Assembly: GCA_047967505.1 (NCBI GenBank)
Contig: CM106540.1
Length of the DNA: 64,000 nt
Direction: 5' to 3' (one strand)
DNA from: Dipteris shenzhenensis
Lineage: Eukaryota > Polypodiophyta > Polypodiopsida > Gleicheniales
In this document: piece by piece, positions 45,868-57,270 of the stretch
How the letters are laid out: each line of letters starts with the position of its first letter
Numbering within the stretch: the stretch's first letter is position 1
Translations under genes and position numbers: made by a program
The notes under the pieces: model-generated
Database searches by the model: none
What the model saw: only the letters and a program-made list of their open reading frames with translations
Told to the model about the DNA's origin: nothing

Positions 45868-48800
45868 TGCAAGGCTTAATCGGCTTTATATCTCTGAGTG
45901 TGGATGGTGGATTGATCCACGAGCGAAGGGAGAAGTGATCACCTCATCCGGTCACTTGCCTATTCTCTTCTGATCCAAACTTGCCACTTGTTCACCTTTA
46001 GCTAAAGGACCAATTCCTTTCAAAATGAACACTAGTGTGTTCGGTTCTCCTGTTTTGATGAAGCAATTAGGCATGCGTGGCTTTCGTGTCCCCAAAATTG
46101 GGAGTGCCCCGTCCGGAAATGGGAATTGTGTCTACAAAGAGTCACTCATGTATGCAAAAACTTTGGAAGATTCAAAGCCCACCAAAAACGTGTACATGGG
46201 ACACCACTAGCAGCTTTGCGAAACTCTTTGCAATTGGCTTTGAAGGATTCCCCACACGACCCATTCCTTCCACTCGTGTTGAATGCTTTGGAAGTGCAGA
46301 TATGGGCCTTAGAACAGGCTAAGCTCGTAGCAGCCCGAGTGCAATCATAGCTCATATGGCTTGATGTCGAAGACTATCTATCAGAGGTATTCTTCCACCA
46401 CATTAGAGAGAAGAGAATGCATGAACATATTGCAATGATGAGTGATAGTAACAGACATCTTGTAACTGAAGAGCGGCAGATTGCTCAAGTTGTTTCTCAG
46501 CATCTATCCAGTATTGTTGGTTCGTGCCCCATTGCTTCTCGATTATGATTCTCGAGTAGACCAATTCTTGGAGCATACACTCCCAGTCATAACCCAGGAG
46601 GAGGCACTCATGCTTCAACAACCATTCTTTGAGGCTGAATTGCACTTTGTTGTTAACTCAAGGCAAGGCAAAAATCTCCTGGTCTCGATGGCATTCTTGT
46701 GGATTTCTTCCAATATTACTAGGACCTTTGCAAAAGTGATTTAATGGAACTCCTAAATCATTGCGTGAGGGAAGGAAAATAATTGCGTGGGGGAAGGATG
46801 GTTGCCAATCTCTATGAGCCAGAGTGTCATAAAGCTCATCCCAAAGTCCATTAATCGGGCAAAGCCAGATGATTGGCATCCACTTACAATGCTGAATGCG
46901 GCTTACAAAATCTTTGCAAAAGCAATGGCTCTACACATCAAGTTTATACTGACTCGGGTGCATACATGATACCATACTCAATATGTTACTTGCGACTTAG
47001 CATGGAATGATATCTAATGAGAAATTTCTACTTCTTAACCTTGATCTCAAAAAAGCCTACAGTTGCTTTAGTTGGTCTTTTATTCTCAAGGTGATGTCCA
47101 AGCTTGGCTTTTGGAGTGGTTTTTGCAACATGACAAGATCTCTCTTCACTAATGCTACTGTCATTGTTTCTAACAATGGATATTTCTATGATGAGTTTCC
47201 TTGATGACGCTCCATTTGCCAAGGGTGTCCACTCGTGCCAGTATTATTCGCCATCATCATTGAGCCTCTGTTGCAGCAGATTGATCACCACATAAACAGA
47301 GGGACATTATCTGGGCTACCACTGCTTGATGGATCACACCTTTTTGCTCAATGTTTCGCAGACGATAACTCCAATTTCTTGAAGGTTAAAAAGGGCAATG
47401 TTGATAAGCTATTAAAGTTATATCAGGATTTTGCTGCTATCTTGTGAAGATCACTATTCTTTATTTGCACTAGGTTCATCCGCCAGACTCTGGTTGGCGC
47501 AGTATGGATTTACACATATAAAGGTGGGTGAGGTTTTCCGATATCTTGGTTGTCCAGTAGGGCTCGGAGTATCTGTGAAACAACGTATGGATTGGCTGCT
47601 CCAAAATGTAACGACCACATTCGACAAATGGCGCACAAAACCAGTTACTCTACTCGGTAGGATCACAGTTCTCGAGCATATATTGTCCCCGATGCTTGTC
47701 TTTGCTTCTACAATCCTTCCCTTTGCACAAGGCAGCTTTGTTGCAATAGATCGGTTGGCAAAAGACATGATATGGTGTCAACAATGGCATGCTTTTCCAT
47801 GATCCTATGTAACTACTCCTAAGGACTCTGGCGGGTTAGGCGTTGAGCCGTTTAAGTGGAAATGTCATTCTTATGCTCCAAATGGGTCCTCAAACTGGAT
47901 ACTTCACAGCTTTGGGTAGCCCTGGCCAGATACTGGATAGAGCAAGCAAGGGTACTTGGATTCTCTCATGGCACACTCAACTGGCAAGAAGTGCTCCTAT
48001 CAGACTTTCTTGTAAAAGTGTGGCAATCAAAGATTCTTCAAAAGTGAATCCCCATGTGGAAAAAATTCCAAGTGTAGATGGAAAGGACCTTCATGGCAGA
48101 TGGAAGACAGATCATTGGGGATGAACATATGGGTTAACAAGTGGGCCTTTGTCAATCAAATTGTGGCAGTCACAAGTAGCCCAAGATTGTCAAGACGTTT
48201 GAATGATCGCAGAATGGATTCGTGGCTCTCCATATGGGCCTTTGTCAATCAAATTGTGGCAGTCACAAGTAGCCCAAGATTGTCAAGACGTTTGAATGAT
48301 CGCAGAATGAATTCGTGGCTCTCCATATGGGATCGTAAATCTTGTTGATTTTTCAGCATGCAGACTAAGAGATGTTCCTTAATATACAACCCTTGGTCGA
48401 TTGAGAGACAATTGGCCAACTAGTTATGCATACAGTTGGACTCTAGACTTCCGGGGTTGGACGAATGCATGGGGCAAGAAGCTAACAACGCCTTCACGCA
48501 AAGATATGCATGCCAGTCCAGTGGCCAATATTTATGCTGATGTTCAGAAGGCATGGAATCCTCAAGCGCTCCCTTGAGGTTTGGATCATGTGAGTGGGTA
48601 GAGTGTGGTCTTTGATGCCTTCTTATAGTCTCAACTTCATGCTCTGGAGACTCCTAACATGCATGTTTTTCTACCAAGGACAGAGTCGATAAGTGGAAGG
48701 ACATTTCTCCTTGCTGCCCTTTCTGCAATGTTGGATTAGAAACACACTTTCACCTTTTTTAAGGCTGTATTACTATACAAGGGCTGTGGAAACAAATCGA

Positions 48801-49144
48801 GAGATGGCTTTCTCGGGTGCATATCTACATTCCCCTCGTGGAAGAAAGTAATCCTTGGCGATAGAGGCAAGACGAACGACTCCTTACTGCATCTCTGGCA
48901 CTTACTATGGGTAGGAGTTGTCAGTGAGGCCTAGAAGATTCAGAATTTAATGGTCTTTAGACATCAAAGAGCTCCCACCTGACTCGGTACGTCAGGTTCA
49001 ACATGAACTCCTTGACATGTTACCAGAAGATGTTTTCGCATTCCCAACCTTGGCATTAGAGCACACCCTTTAGGGCTGTATTTTCTCCCTTTCTTGTATT
49101 TATTCTTTCTTTAATATAATTTAATTTCTAGCCAAAAAAAAAAA
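45868..49144 (+). mobile_element. L1-like LINE, decayed, with poly(A) tail
   Basis: Non-LTR retrotransposon on the plus strand, 5' boundary unresolved. The endonuclease end is ARLNRLYISE..VITSSGHLPILF (about 45870-45992; SDH motif mutated to SGH). Reverse transcriptase: QEEALMLQQPFFEAEL, SVIKLIPKSINRAKPDDWHP, LLNLDLKKAYSCFSWSFI, QGCPLVPVLFAI, CFADDNSNFL (FADD catalytic motif, about 47356-47367), VFRYLGCPVGLG, DKWRTKPVTLLGRITVL. The zinc-binding zf-RVT tail is PCCPFCNVGLETHFHLF..C..IQGLW (about 48710-48800). The element ends in an 11-12 A run at 49133-49144. Many frame changes; not active. Confidence 0.85.
48142..48327 (+). repeat. 93-bp in-frame tandem duplication in the LINE
   Basis: Two units, 48142-48234 and 48235-48327, start TGGGCCTTTGTCAATCAAAT and end GGCTCTCCATA. 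They are nearly identical (ATGGATTCG versus ATGAATTCG near the ends), so the duplication is recent compared with the decay of the LINE. Confidence 0.9.
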
Positions 49145-49299
49145 ACATGATGTTACTAATCGAGTACAGTAATCGTTTTCTCTATTAAGGAGAGGTGTGA
49201 GAGAGTACGATCGGAGAAATGTAAGAAATATTGGCCATTCGATTGTTTTTTTGAGGGGTAACAATCTAGTACTCAGTTGCAACCCTTCCATGATCTCTT

Positions 49300-49420
49300 T
49301 CAAGTATGTTCACAGCTCATTGTTCACGGCTCAGGGCTGTGAGGCATCCATTCTGATGGACTATGCACCGTGTGCAGAGAAAGCGATGCATGAAGCTCTG
49401 GTACTTAAGTATATAGAAAC
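49300..49420 (+). pseudogene. Possible class III peroxidase scrap
   Basis: An 86-codon frame (49197-49457) contains AQGCEASILMDYAPCAEKAM. Plant class III peroxidases have a (F/V).GCDAS.LLD......EK block after the distal His, and this is a short partial match. The preceding HDCF-like His is not clear (HSSLFTAQ). Only about 30 residues are comparable, so this could be chance. It lies just after the LINE and before the 3' end of the receptor kinase. Confidence 0.3.
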
Positions 49421-49495
49421 ATTTCACCGTGGATTGGGCGAACGGGTTTCACATTAGTGTATTTGAATGAATGAGCAGCAAATACTGCATGAATA

Positions 49496-52318
49496 TCATC
49501 GAGGAGACACAGTAATCTCTGATACAGATTTACCACAAGACGACGAGTCCTGCTCCAGATCGATGGTGGAACGTGGACGACGGCGGAAGCAAGACGGAAG
49601 CAGTGGCGGTTCTTCGAATTCCTCGCTGCCTTTCAACCACATCACGACCACGCTCATTCTCGGCCTCAGCTCAGGATCCTCTTGTACACACCACAATGCA
49701 GCCTTGACTGTCCTCTCCAGTTGCTCTCGATCGTATGCTTCGCCCAATCGCTTGTCTACAACTTCCGTCACTGTTCCTCCTTCTTTCCTTGTCAAGGACA
49801 CCCACGATGGGAAATGCCACTTCTCAGATCCCACGAGAGCTAACTCCATATTCCTCCTCCCTCGTACGATTTCCAAGAGCAACATTCCGAAGCTGTAGAC
49901 ATCACATTTTGTATTCGCTACAGAATTCAACACCCACTCCGGCGCTATGTAACCGGGAGTCCCTCTTACTCCCGTCTCCACACGCGAGATGGCTCTGTTC
50001 ATTTCCCTGGATAACCCAAAATCGGCCACTTTGGGGGAGAAATGCTCGTCCAGCAAGATATTTTGAGGCTTTATGTCGAAGTGCAAAATGGGATGGATAC
50101 AATCCTCGTGCAGATACGCGATCCCCTGAGCAGTTCCCACAGCCACACGGAAACGGGTCTCCCAATCTAAAATCACGTTGGCATCTGGGCCAAAGAGCCA
50201 CTGATCCAAGGAGCCATTGGGCATGTATTCATAAACAAGCAGTCGCTTAGAGCGTTCCGAACAGAAACCCTGCAACCGGACGATATGGAGATGGTTGATT
50301 CCGCCAATGGTGGCCACTTCAGCCAGAAACTGCTTCTGTCCTCCAGATACAGTTTCTAGCTTTTTCACAGCCACTTTTCTCCCATCCCAGAGAGTTCCGT
50401 AAAAAACTGATCCAAATCCACCCACACCCAACTTCTTGGAAAAGCCATGAGTTGCCAACCGTAGCTCCTGATAAGTGAATCTATGCGGTAAGGATGGCAA
50501 AAGACTAAGGACCTGGTCATCTTCCTTGTCCGACTCAGTTTCCGAGTATAAGGTCCGGCTTTTTTTCTTCCACCGTGCAATTGCGAGAGCGACAGAAAGA
50601 ACAAGCACAACGCTGCCCCCAACCGACAGAAGCAATACTACAAGTATACGATTGCTGGACCGCGTAGGGGATGCAACATGGCTACTTGACGTAGAACGTG
50701 GAGGGAGCGGGAGCAATTTCAGGAAGGCAGAGTAATCAGATCCATTGGACTGAGAATTATTTACTTGGATGAGATTGAGCACTTTATCTACAGCAACGCA
50801 CGAAGACGTGCTGTATTGGTAAAACAGAGCGTTGCAGGAGCAGTTTGAGAGGCACTGATAGGTGCAATCTTGGAGCGAAACTGGATCAGATTTCCACCCG
50901 GGTACTAGCATGGGAATGATCGTTGTGCCGGGGTATTCTTGCAGAAACAGCTGGGAGCTGGGCGGCTGCTTGTCTGTACAGTGTGGGAGAGTTACTGCAG
51001 GCTTGCAACCTCCTTTAGAATCGATAAAAGATACAAAAGGTGCATTGGCTGGGGAAACGGGGCATCTGCAAGCTGAGGAATGAGCATCATCATCGCTAAT
51101 AACTGCGTACTCTCCGCAAGAGCTAGGATTGCTTTTAGATGCGTTAAAATGACGAGCAACTCCTGCTAACGACCCGAGAACAACGTATGAGCCGCAAAGA
51201 GCATCTAACTGGTCGATCGGTGGTGTGCCTTGGTGCCCGCCGGTGTGACTGATTCGATAGGGTCGCAAGTATCCATCGTCATCTAGCCGCATAAAATCTG
51301 GATCTCCTCCTTGAGAGCCTTCCAAAAGGCAGGTGATGGAATTCGGGCAAGGTGGAGACGATGTAATAGTGAAGTTCTTACCTCGAAACAAAGCGGTAAT
51401 AGAGGCATTGGAGTCGAGGCAAGGATGCTGAAGTGCGGTGGAGAGGCTAACCTGGGGGTCCTGGATATAGTAAGACCAGATGCCAGCAAGAGAGAGAACG
51501 ACGTAAGGGAGGGGCTGAGGAAGGTGGGTGTAAAAGACGATCCCAGAGGGATACACGACAGCAGAATAGAGGGAAGAGCTGCTAGTCAATTGCATGCCCT
51601 GCGTGAGGGGCTGGGAGCGCAAGAGGGTGTTCGTGGGGTTTTGGAAGCTCTCCCAGATTGACTCGTTGCGCTGATTCAAGAGGACGAGATTACCAGAGTC
51701 ATGGAGGATGGCAGCTGCTACGCCGCTCACGTTCCAAGCAACACCACCGTTCCAATCGTCGTAGAGAAGCAGTCCTCCACCCTCCCCTCCCGTGAACTTC
51801 AGCGACGCCTCCGAGCTCACCGGGTGCTTCAGATTGGCGCTCCACAACGGCACAGCACCGTCTTTATCCACCCAAGTGTAAATACACAGCACATACCCAT
51901 CTTCGAGCTCTGCACCGTCCGCTACCGCGATCCCGCTCGTGTTGATGCTCAGGAATGCCAAAGAGTAGTTTCGATTCGTGGACGTCAAGACCGGAGCGGA
52001 AATGCCTGCACGAAAACTGTAGTCTGTGCTGGTGAAGTAGGCGCTGCTGTAGTTGCTTGGAGTTCCCGGGCCGCGGGTGCGATGGGTTCTGTTGAAATTG
52101 TTACCACCTCTCGCTTGGTGGGTGAAGTTGGCGCTGCTGGTGAAGTTGCTTTGAGCTCCTGCGGCGAGAGGCATTCCCCATAAAACTACGAGTAGTACCG
52201 CTACAGCAGCAGGAACGTAACGAAGGAATACGTTCAAACTCCCCATACGTTCTTGCTCGTGATCAGCTCGCTCTGTCACTCTCGCGCAGCAAGATTTTAG
52301 AAACTCAAAACTCCCCAT
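49496..52318 (-). CDS. G-type lectin S-receptor-like Ser/Thr kinase (SD2-5-like)
   Basis: Intact, intronless 940-codon gene for a single-pass plasma-membrane receptor kinase. Residues 34-55 are hydrophobic and fit a signal peptide. The start may be Met25 (52246), which puts the signal peptide at the very N-terminus; Met1 would leave 24 polar residues before it. A bulb-type lectin domain spans roughly 115-240 (LHDSGNLVLL, WESFQNPTNTLL). A Cys-rich PAN-like region is at about 447-525 (CTYQCLSNCSCNALFY), the membrane segment at 557-580 and the kinase at about 629-895. The kinase has GVGGFG (631-636), Lys652, HFDIKPQN (746-753), DFG (766-768) and APE (793-795). HFD replaces HRD, so it is a non-RD kinase, as in the SD2-5/LRK10-like groups. 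Many N-x-S/T sites lie in the ectodomain. The ligand is unknown. Confidence 0.93.
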   Translation of the reverse strand: MGSFEFLKSCCARVTERADHEQERMGSLNVFLRYVPAAVAVLLVVLWGMPLAAGAQSNFTSSANFTHQARGGNNFNRTHRTRGPGTPSNYSSAYFTSTDYSFRAGISAPVLTSTNRNYSLAFLSINTSGIAVADGAELEDGYVLCIYTWVDKDGAVPLWSANLKHPVSSEASLKFTGGEGGGLLLYDDWNGGVAWNVSGVAAAILHDSGNLVLLNQRNESIWESFQNPTNTLLRSQPLTQGMQLTSSSSLYSAVVYPSGIVFYTHLPQPLPYVVLSLAGIWSYYIQDPQVSLSTALQHPCLDSNASITALFRGKNFTITSSPPCPNSITCLLEGSQGGDPDFMRLDDDGYLRPYRISHTGGHQGTPPIDQLDALCGSYVVLGSLAGVARHFNASKSNPSSCGEYAVISDDDAHSSACRCPVSPANAPFVSFIDSKGGCKPAVTLPHCTDKQPPSSQLFLQEYPGTTIIPMLVPGWKSDPVSLQDCTYQCLSNCSCNALFYQYSTSSCVAVDKVLNLIQVNNSQSNGSDYSAFLKLLPLPPRSTSSSHVASPTRSSNRILVVLLLSVGGSVVLVLSVALAIARWKKKSRTLYSETESDKEDDQVLSLLPSLPHRFTYQELRLATHGFSKKLGVGGFGSVFYGTLWDGRKVAVKKLETVSGGQKQFLAEVATIGGINHLHIVRLQGFCSERSKRLLVYEYMPNGSLDQWLFGPDANVILDWETRFRVAVGTAQGIAYLHEDCIHPILHFDIKPQNILLDEHFSPKVADFGLSREMNRAISRVETGVRGTPGYIAPEWVLNSVANTKCDVYSFGMLLLEIVRGRRNMELALVGSEKWHFPSWVSLTRKEGGTVTEVVDKRLGEAYDREQLERTVKAALWCVQEDPELRPRMSVVVMWLKGSEEFEEPPLLPSCFRRRPRSTIDLEQDSSSCGKSVSEITVSPR

Positions 52319-52417
52319 AGCTCTATTTCTCTTGCGCGACGTGCCTGCTCTGCTCTGTCATGTCTCACTCTCTACAAACTCAGATTTATCTCCTCAAGTC
52401 TTCTTACAACACCCTCC

Positions 52418-52470
52418 CTTGTCTCTCTCTCTCTCCCTCTCAATATCTCTCTCTCCCATTCTCCTCACTC
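52418..52470 (-). promoter_or_regulatory. GA-rich tract upstream of the receptor kinase
   Basis: On the gene strand, about 100-150 bp upstream of the ATG at 52318, there is a GAGAGAGA-rich run interrupted by TATTGAGAGG. GA/CT repeats are common in plant 5' leaders and core promoters. I saw no clear TATA box. Confidence 0.4.
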
Positions 52471-52518
52471 TTCCTCCACACAATTTCCAACGATTCCTTT
52501 TTGTTTACTCTGTTTAAT

Positions 52519-53095
52519 CTTGGGAAGGCCTGATGAATGATTGAATATCATTCACCTTGTGAGATCAAGTAGTATTTCTCGTGAGCTTCCCTATGAGGGT
52601 ATCAATGTGGATCCCGGGATGATCTCAAAGTCAAAGAGATTCTGGGCTGCCCTGTCAGATTATCTGCATATTATCACGTGCGTGGGAGACTCAAGTCAAC
52701 AGATTCTCGTTCCACGGAGATGGAGGTGACTCGAGGGTGGCCTAATGGCCATTCAAGCCACTCGCAAGAGCCGACTTACTTCGCTCGAGGGCTCGAAGTA
52801 GACAGGGTGCCAACGGAACGCCTTAGAAGGAGGCTGGATGCCTCTAATTGGGACAAGTATTTCATGTGAGCTACCGTGTTGTTAGATTCTAGACCATATA
52901 ACTCGTTCAAAACTTTAAATGATACTTGAACACGTTTCTAGGGGGTTGCACACATGTCCGTGCATGAGGGAAACCCCCAAAATTCTTGTCCGCCCCATTT
53001 TAACCAAACCTTAATGGCCCATCCGTGCTTGTGTTCACAAGAGGGTGGACATCCACTGTTTAAGTAATAAATTTGCTGCAATAGTTTCATCCAAA
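52519..53095. other. Upstream spacer of the receptor kinase
   Basis: No supported gene. CATGTCCGTGCATGAGGGAAACCCCC and TTGTCCGCCCCATT near 52953-53000 echo words in the adjacent SINE-like unit. An older, partial copy of that unit may be here. Confidence 0.3.
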
Positions 53096-53097
53096 TA

Positions 53098-53390
53098 TGG
53101 GTAGCTCAGCTGGTAAGGCTCCTAGGCAAGGGTTTGTCCCGAATTTGATTCCCGCAAATGTCTCAGATTGGTCTTCACTCCTCGGACACTCAGTTGGGCA
53201 CCGTGATCAAGCCGCCCAAGAATTTTTGCTCGCCCGTCCATGAGTCAGACTTTACATCATATTTTCAGATTGGGCAAGCGGACGCATGTGAAAACATCAG
53301 GGAGTGGGTGCCCGATTTAATTGGAGGGGGTGTCGTCCGTTGATTTGTGGGCGGACGTGTGTGAGACCCCCCTTACATTACTTCAATGAA
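53098..53390 (+). mobile_element. tRNA-derived SINE-like element
   Basis: GGGTAGCTCAGCTGGTAAGG (53100-53119) is a near-perfect tRNA D-arm/A-box. About 40 bp later AATTTGATTCCC is a decayed B-box (GGTTCGANTCC). This A-box/B-box layout of an internal polymerase III promoter, followed by about 220 bp of unrelated body rich in GCCCG/GGGCG words, fits a plant SINE. The acceptor stem cannot pair and the T-arm is broken, so it is not a functional tRNA gene. The ends and target duplication are not resolved. Confidence 0.55.
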
Positions 53391-54873
53391 CATAGACTTT
53401 GGACAAATGCGCAGCTCACCCCTACTGGGTTTGTTGGTACTCACAATGAAAGACTACATATCTCTAAGGACCATACGACCATATCAGTAAGCATAGCTTG
53501 CCCTACTACAGAACTAGATTAAAAAAAGGTCGACTCTCATCATAACACCTTCATGCACAAAAGGAAGGAGATCTTCTTGGCTATAACTTTTGTAAAATGT
53601 CCAGTCGCTTGTGTTTATATAGAAATCGCAAGTTGATTGGTGGATAGACACAACTCCATGCATCGCTTCTATAGCTAATACATCATTGGTAGCCCACGTC
53701 GCATGCCTTTTTATTGAAAGAATCATGGTTTAGAAACACAACCTGAGGTGAAGGGTGAGTGTATATACATGGTTCATATGTAAGGGTCACATCGAAGGTC
53801 ATGGGCCTCATTAACGGTGTCACATGGAGCATGCCTATTTGCACTATGTGGTGCTAAATGTAAACAAGTATGTGGACAAAGTGTGTGGTGTATGACCCAC
53901 ATTGAGCTCTTGGTCCTATTTGAAGGGACCCAAGAGAGTCTATCTTATGGATTGAAATACAAAGTGCCTAAACTTGGTATAGCTATAGTCTTATCACATG
54001 TGGTCTCTTTCTCTCTCCTCATCTTCTCTGTGCTCAAGTCTTCACATGGAGCATACCTCATTGATAGTGTCACATAGGGCTAATAATGTTTTTAGGGGTT
54101 AATACACATGTTTTTAGGGGTTAATACACATGTTTTTAGGGCTAATACATGGTTCACATGTAAGGGTCACATGGAAGGTCATGGGCCTCATTGACAGTGT
54201 CATATGCAGCATGCCTATTTGCCCTATGTGGTGTTGGATGTAAACAAGTATGTGGACAAAGTGTGTGGTGTATGACCCACATTAAGCTCTCAGTCCTATT
54301 TGAAGGGACCCAAGAGAGCCTATCTTATGGACTGAAATACAAGGTGCCTAAACTTTGTATAGCTATAGTCTTATCACATGTGGTCTCTTTCTCTCTCCTC
54401 ATCTTCTTTGTGCTCAAGTTTTCAAAGTTCTCTCTTATGCTTTAGCTTCTATAGTTCTCCACATTCTCGAATGCATAGATCCTAGAAATTTTAACACTTT
54501 TCTAGTTCTCCAAGGGATTACTGTCATTTTTAAGCTTTTCACCCCCCACAACCTTAGTCCAAGAACAAAGCTTTCTTCATCACATAAAATGACAAAGTTC
54601 CACATGGAATGATGACTTGTGAGTCACCTAAGAAGCTCACATTTCAAACATTCCTCCCATGAGCTAAGGAGGGGGCCAAAACATACAAACAAAACTTGAA
54701 AATCTAGGGGTGTATAGAAAAGTCATTCACAGAGGATTGTGTTAAGAACTAATACCATTCGAGACCCATCGTACCCACACACACAACAACACAAAGCAAC
54801 TATAGATGCGCTTCATAGACGCACAAAATAGCGGGCGCGTCTATAAGCATTGTTCGGATAGAGAAATTACGAG

Positions 54874-54981
54874 CACGTCTAATAGTGCGTCTAATAGCAC
54901 ATCTATTAGTGTGTCTATTAGCACGTCTAATAGTGCGTGTAATAGCACGTTTATTAGCGCATCTACCAATGCATCTGCACT
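54874..54981. repeat. 12-bp array, nine units
   Basis: Nine 12-bp units of the form (C/T)(A/G)CGTCTA(A/T)TAG, with the last two diverged. The alternation of CTAATAG and CTATTAG makes adjacent units partly inverted. One frame encodes a Ser/Asn/Thr/Ile repeat. Confidence 0.9.
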
Positions 54982-55912
54982 GTTAATTAGACACAAATTT
55001 AGACGCATAACAAAGAATACAAAAAGTGAGATTTTGGGGTAGCCTGATAAATCTACATCAATGCTTTCCAAACATTGCCCATGATTACCAAAGCACGTAA
55101 TTTTAACAAAAATATCAATGCTTTTTTGCAAACCCATGCCACATATACAAAAATGAAGTGAGGTGAGGAGAAATGCCTATTTGCACCATGTGGTGTTGGA
55201 TGTAAGCAAGTATGTGGACAAAGTGTGTGGTGTATGACCCACATTGGAGCTCTTGGTCCTATTTGAAGGGACCCAAGAGAGTCAATCTTATGGACTGAAA
55301 ACAAGGTGCCTAAACTTTATATAGTTATAGTCTTATCACATGTGGTCTCTTTCTCTCTCCTCATCTTCTCTGTGCTCAAGTCTTCAAAGTTCTCTCTTAT
55401 GCTTTAGGTTCGACTATAGTTCTCCACATTCTCTCACTCTCTCTTTGAACACATAGATCCTAGAAATTTTAACACTTTTCTAGTTCTCCACATTCTCTCA
55501 CTCTCTCTTTGAACACATAGATCCTAGAAATTTTAACACTTTTCTAGTTCTCCAAGGGATAACTGTCATTTCTAAGCTTTTCAGCCCCCATAAACTTAGT
55601 CCAAGAACAAAGCTTTTTTCATCACATAAAATGACAAAGCTCCACATGGAATGATGACTTGTGAGTCACCTAAGAAGCTCGCATTTCCAACATTCCTCCC
55701 GTGAGTTGAGGAGGGGGCCAAAACATACAAACAAAACTTGAAAATCTAGGGGTGTATAAAAAAGTCATTCACAAAGGATTGTGTTAAGAACCAATATCAT
55801 TCGAGACCCATCATACCCACACACGCAATAACACAAAGCAACTATAGATGCACTTCATAGGCACGCAAAATAGCGGGCGTGTCTATAGGCATTCAAATAG
55901 AGAAATTACGGG

Positions 55913-56032
55913 TGCATCTAATAGTGCATCTAATAGCGCGTCTATTAGTGCGTTTATTAGTGCGTCTAATAGTGCGTGTAATAGCACGTCTATTAGCATG
56001 TTTATTAGTGCGTCTACCAGTGCATCCACACT
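55913..56032. repeat. 12-bp array, ten units, second copy
   Basis: The counterpart of the 54874 array in the next ~1-kb duplicate, with one additional unit and different substitutions. So the two arrays have evolved separately since the duplication. Confidence 0.9.
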
Positions 56033-56265
56033 GTTAATTAGATGCAGATTTAGATGCAAAACAAAGAATATAGAAAATGAGATTTTGGGGCAGCCTCATA
56101 AATGTACATCAATGCTTTCCAAACATTGCCCATGATTACCAAAGCACGTAATTTTAACAAAAATATCAATGCTTTTTTGCAAACCTATGCCACATATACA
56201 AAGATTAAGTGAGGTGAGGAGAATGAGACAATATGTAAAATAGTTTTGCGAATATCAATGATGGG

Positions 56266-57270
56266 CTACAGTTCAATCTCATCCTCAATGAGATCAATCC
56301 TTTCCAAACTATCTACTTCAAAATACAAACCAGTGTTGATATCTATAAATACATTCAACCCACTACTACTTGTGCTACTCAGGTGCTCATCAAAATCAGC
56401 ATCACGAATGGTAGGCTCGTCCTCACGGGTAATGGCCTCAATATCTATAAAAAGTATCTCATGATCATCCTCCTCTCTTGTATCACAGTCATCATCACCT
56501 CCATGGCCATGATCATCCTCCATACGCTCTATATTAATAAATGTACTATACGTCACTTTGGAACGTGGCGTAATAGGTATGACATGCCACCATCTATTAT
56601 TATCCACCATTGGTTGATAGACAACCTAGTTCAAATACAAATACGATCATGTTATTTTCCTTGCATCAAAGGTATCAAATATTTAAAAGTGTATTTTTAT
56701 ATGTGTGTACAATACATGTTCACATTGTTGCAGTAGTACTAGTGTGTCGTTCTTACTTTGCCAAAACTTTGTGGAGTCAATAGTTACAAAGCCACTTGCA
56801 TGGCGTTTGATTGTTGCATTAGGGCTTCTTTCCACCACGTCCTTAAACCACTTTACATCCAAAACATATACAAAGAAGCATCGAAAATCAAGCTTAATAA
56901 TATCTTGGATTATGCCACAATAATCATGCATGGCTCCATTGGCCCCCTCAAAGCTAGCAATGATGCCACAATCTTGTGTGTTTCTCTTATCATCAATCCG
57001 TTATGTTTGAAAATGCTTGCCCTCACACCATATAGCATTGAACATTGTACACTACACGAAGACAAAATCAATTAAATAAGCAATCTAAATTATTAAAAGC
57101 TCCTAACTTATGCATAACATTCTATATACCGACCTTGCTCATGCATCCCCTAGCATACTCCCATTCTTCCATTGTGATATGCATCCCCTCGTCTATCTCT
57201 GCTCTCTCTATTTCGTCAAGTAGCAAATCCACATGAATATCCTTTGGAAGTGCTCTTAAATACTAAGGGT
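56266..57270 (-). pseudogene. CACTA TNP2 C-terminal region (DUF4216-type)
   Basis: Minus strand. From about 57270 down: EIDEGMHITMEEWEYARG. Then NTQDCGIIASFEGA..MHDYCGIIQDIIKLDF (about 56990-56870), KWFKDVVERSPNATIKR, SGFVTIDSTKFW and LVLLQQCEHVLYTH (to about 56690). The order resembles the DUF4216 domain that ends plant CACTA transposases (G.. ..YYG.I.EIIEL.Y, W.D...., .GF..V, ..Q..QVFY). The final exon-like frame (56610-56266) starts DNRWWHVIPITPRSK and is Asp/Glu-rich to its stop, like TNP2 tails. Some stops and a possible intron (about 57066-57120). It could be the other end of the element family at 1-1251, but the two are 55 kb apart. Confidence 0.65.

Larger units (their letters stand above)
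53765..56225. repeat. Tandem ~1-kb duplications
   Basis: A unit beginning (CATGGTTCA.ATGTAAGGGTCAC..) ATGCCTATTTGC.C.ATGTGG and containing TTGAAGGGACCCAAGAGAGT recurs. The front part is at 53765-54044. A full copy is at 54147-55173 and another at 55174-56225, each ending ..CATGCCACATATACAAA.AT.AAGTGAGGTGAGGAG. A front-only copy is at 57345-57716. The third copy also has a 71-bp internal duplication (about 55413-55554). The block lies immediately 3' of a minus-strand TNP2 gene end, so it may be the duplicated terminal region of a CACTA element. Confidence 0.85.

Noticed and set aside
49735-52183. Antisense ORFs of 116-171 codons opposite the receptor kinase
   Set aside because: Shadows of a well-supported 940-codon gene; no independent motif.
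53100-53172. A functional tRNA gene
   Set aside because: The A-box is excellent, but the acceptor stem does not pair and the T-arm/B-box is damaged. A SINE head is a better explanation.
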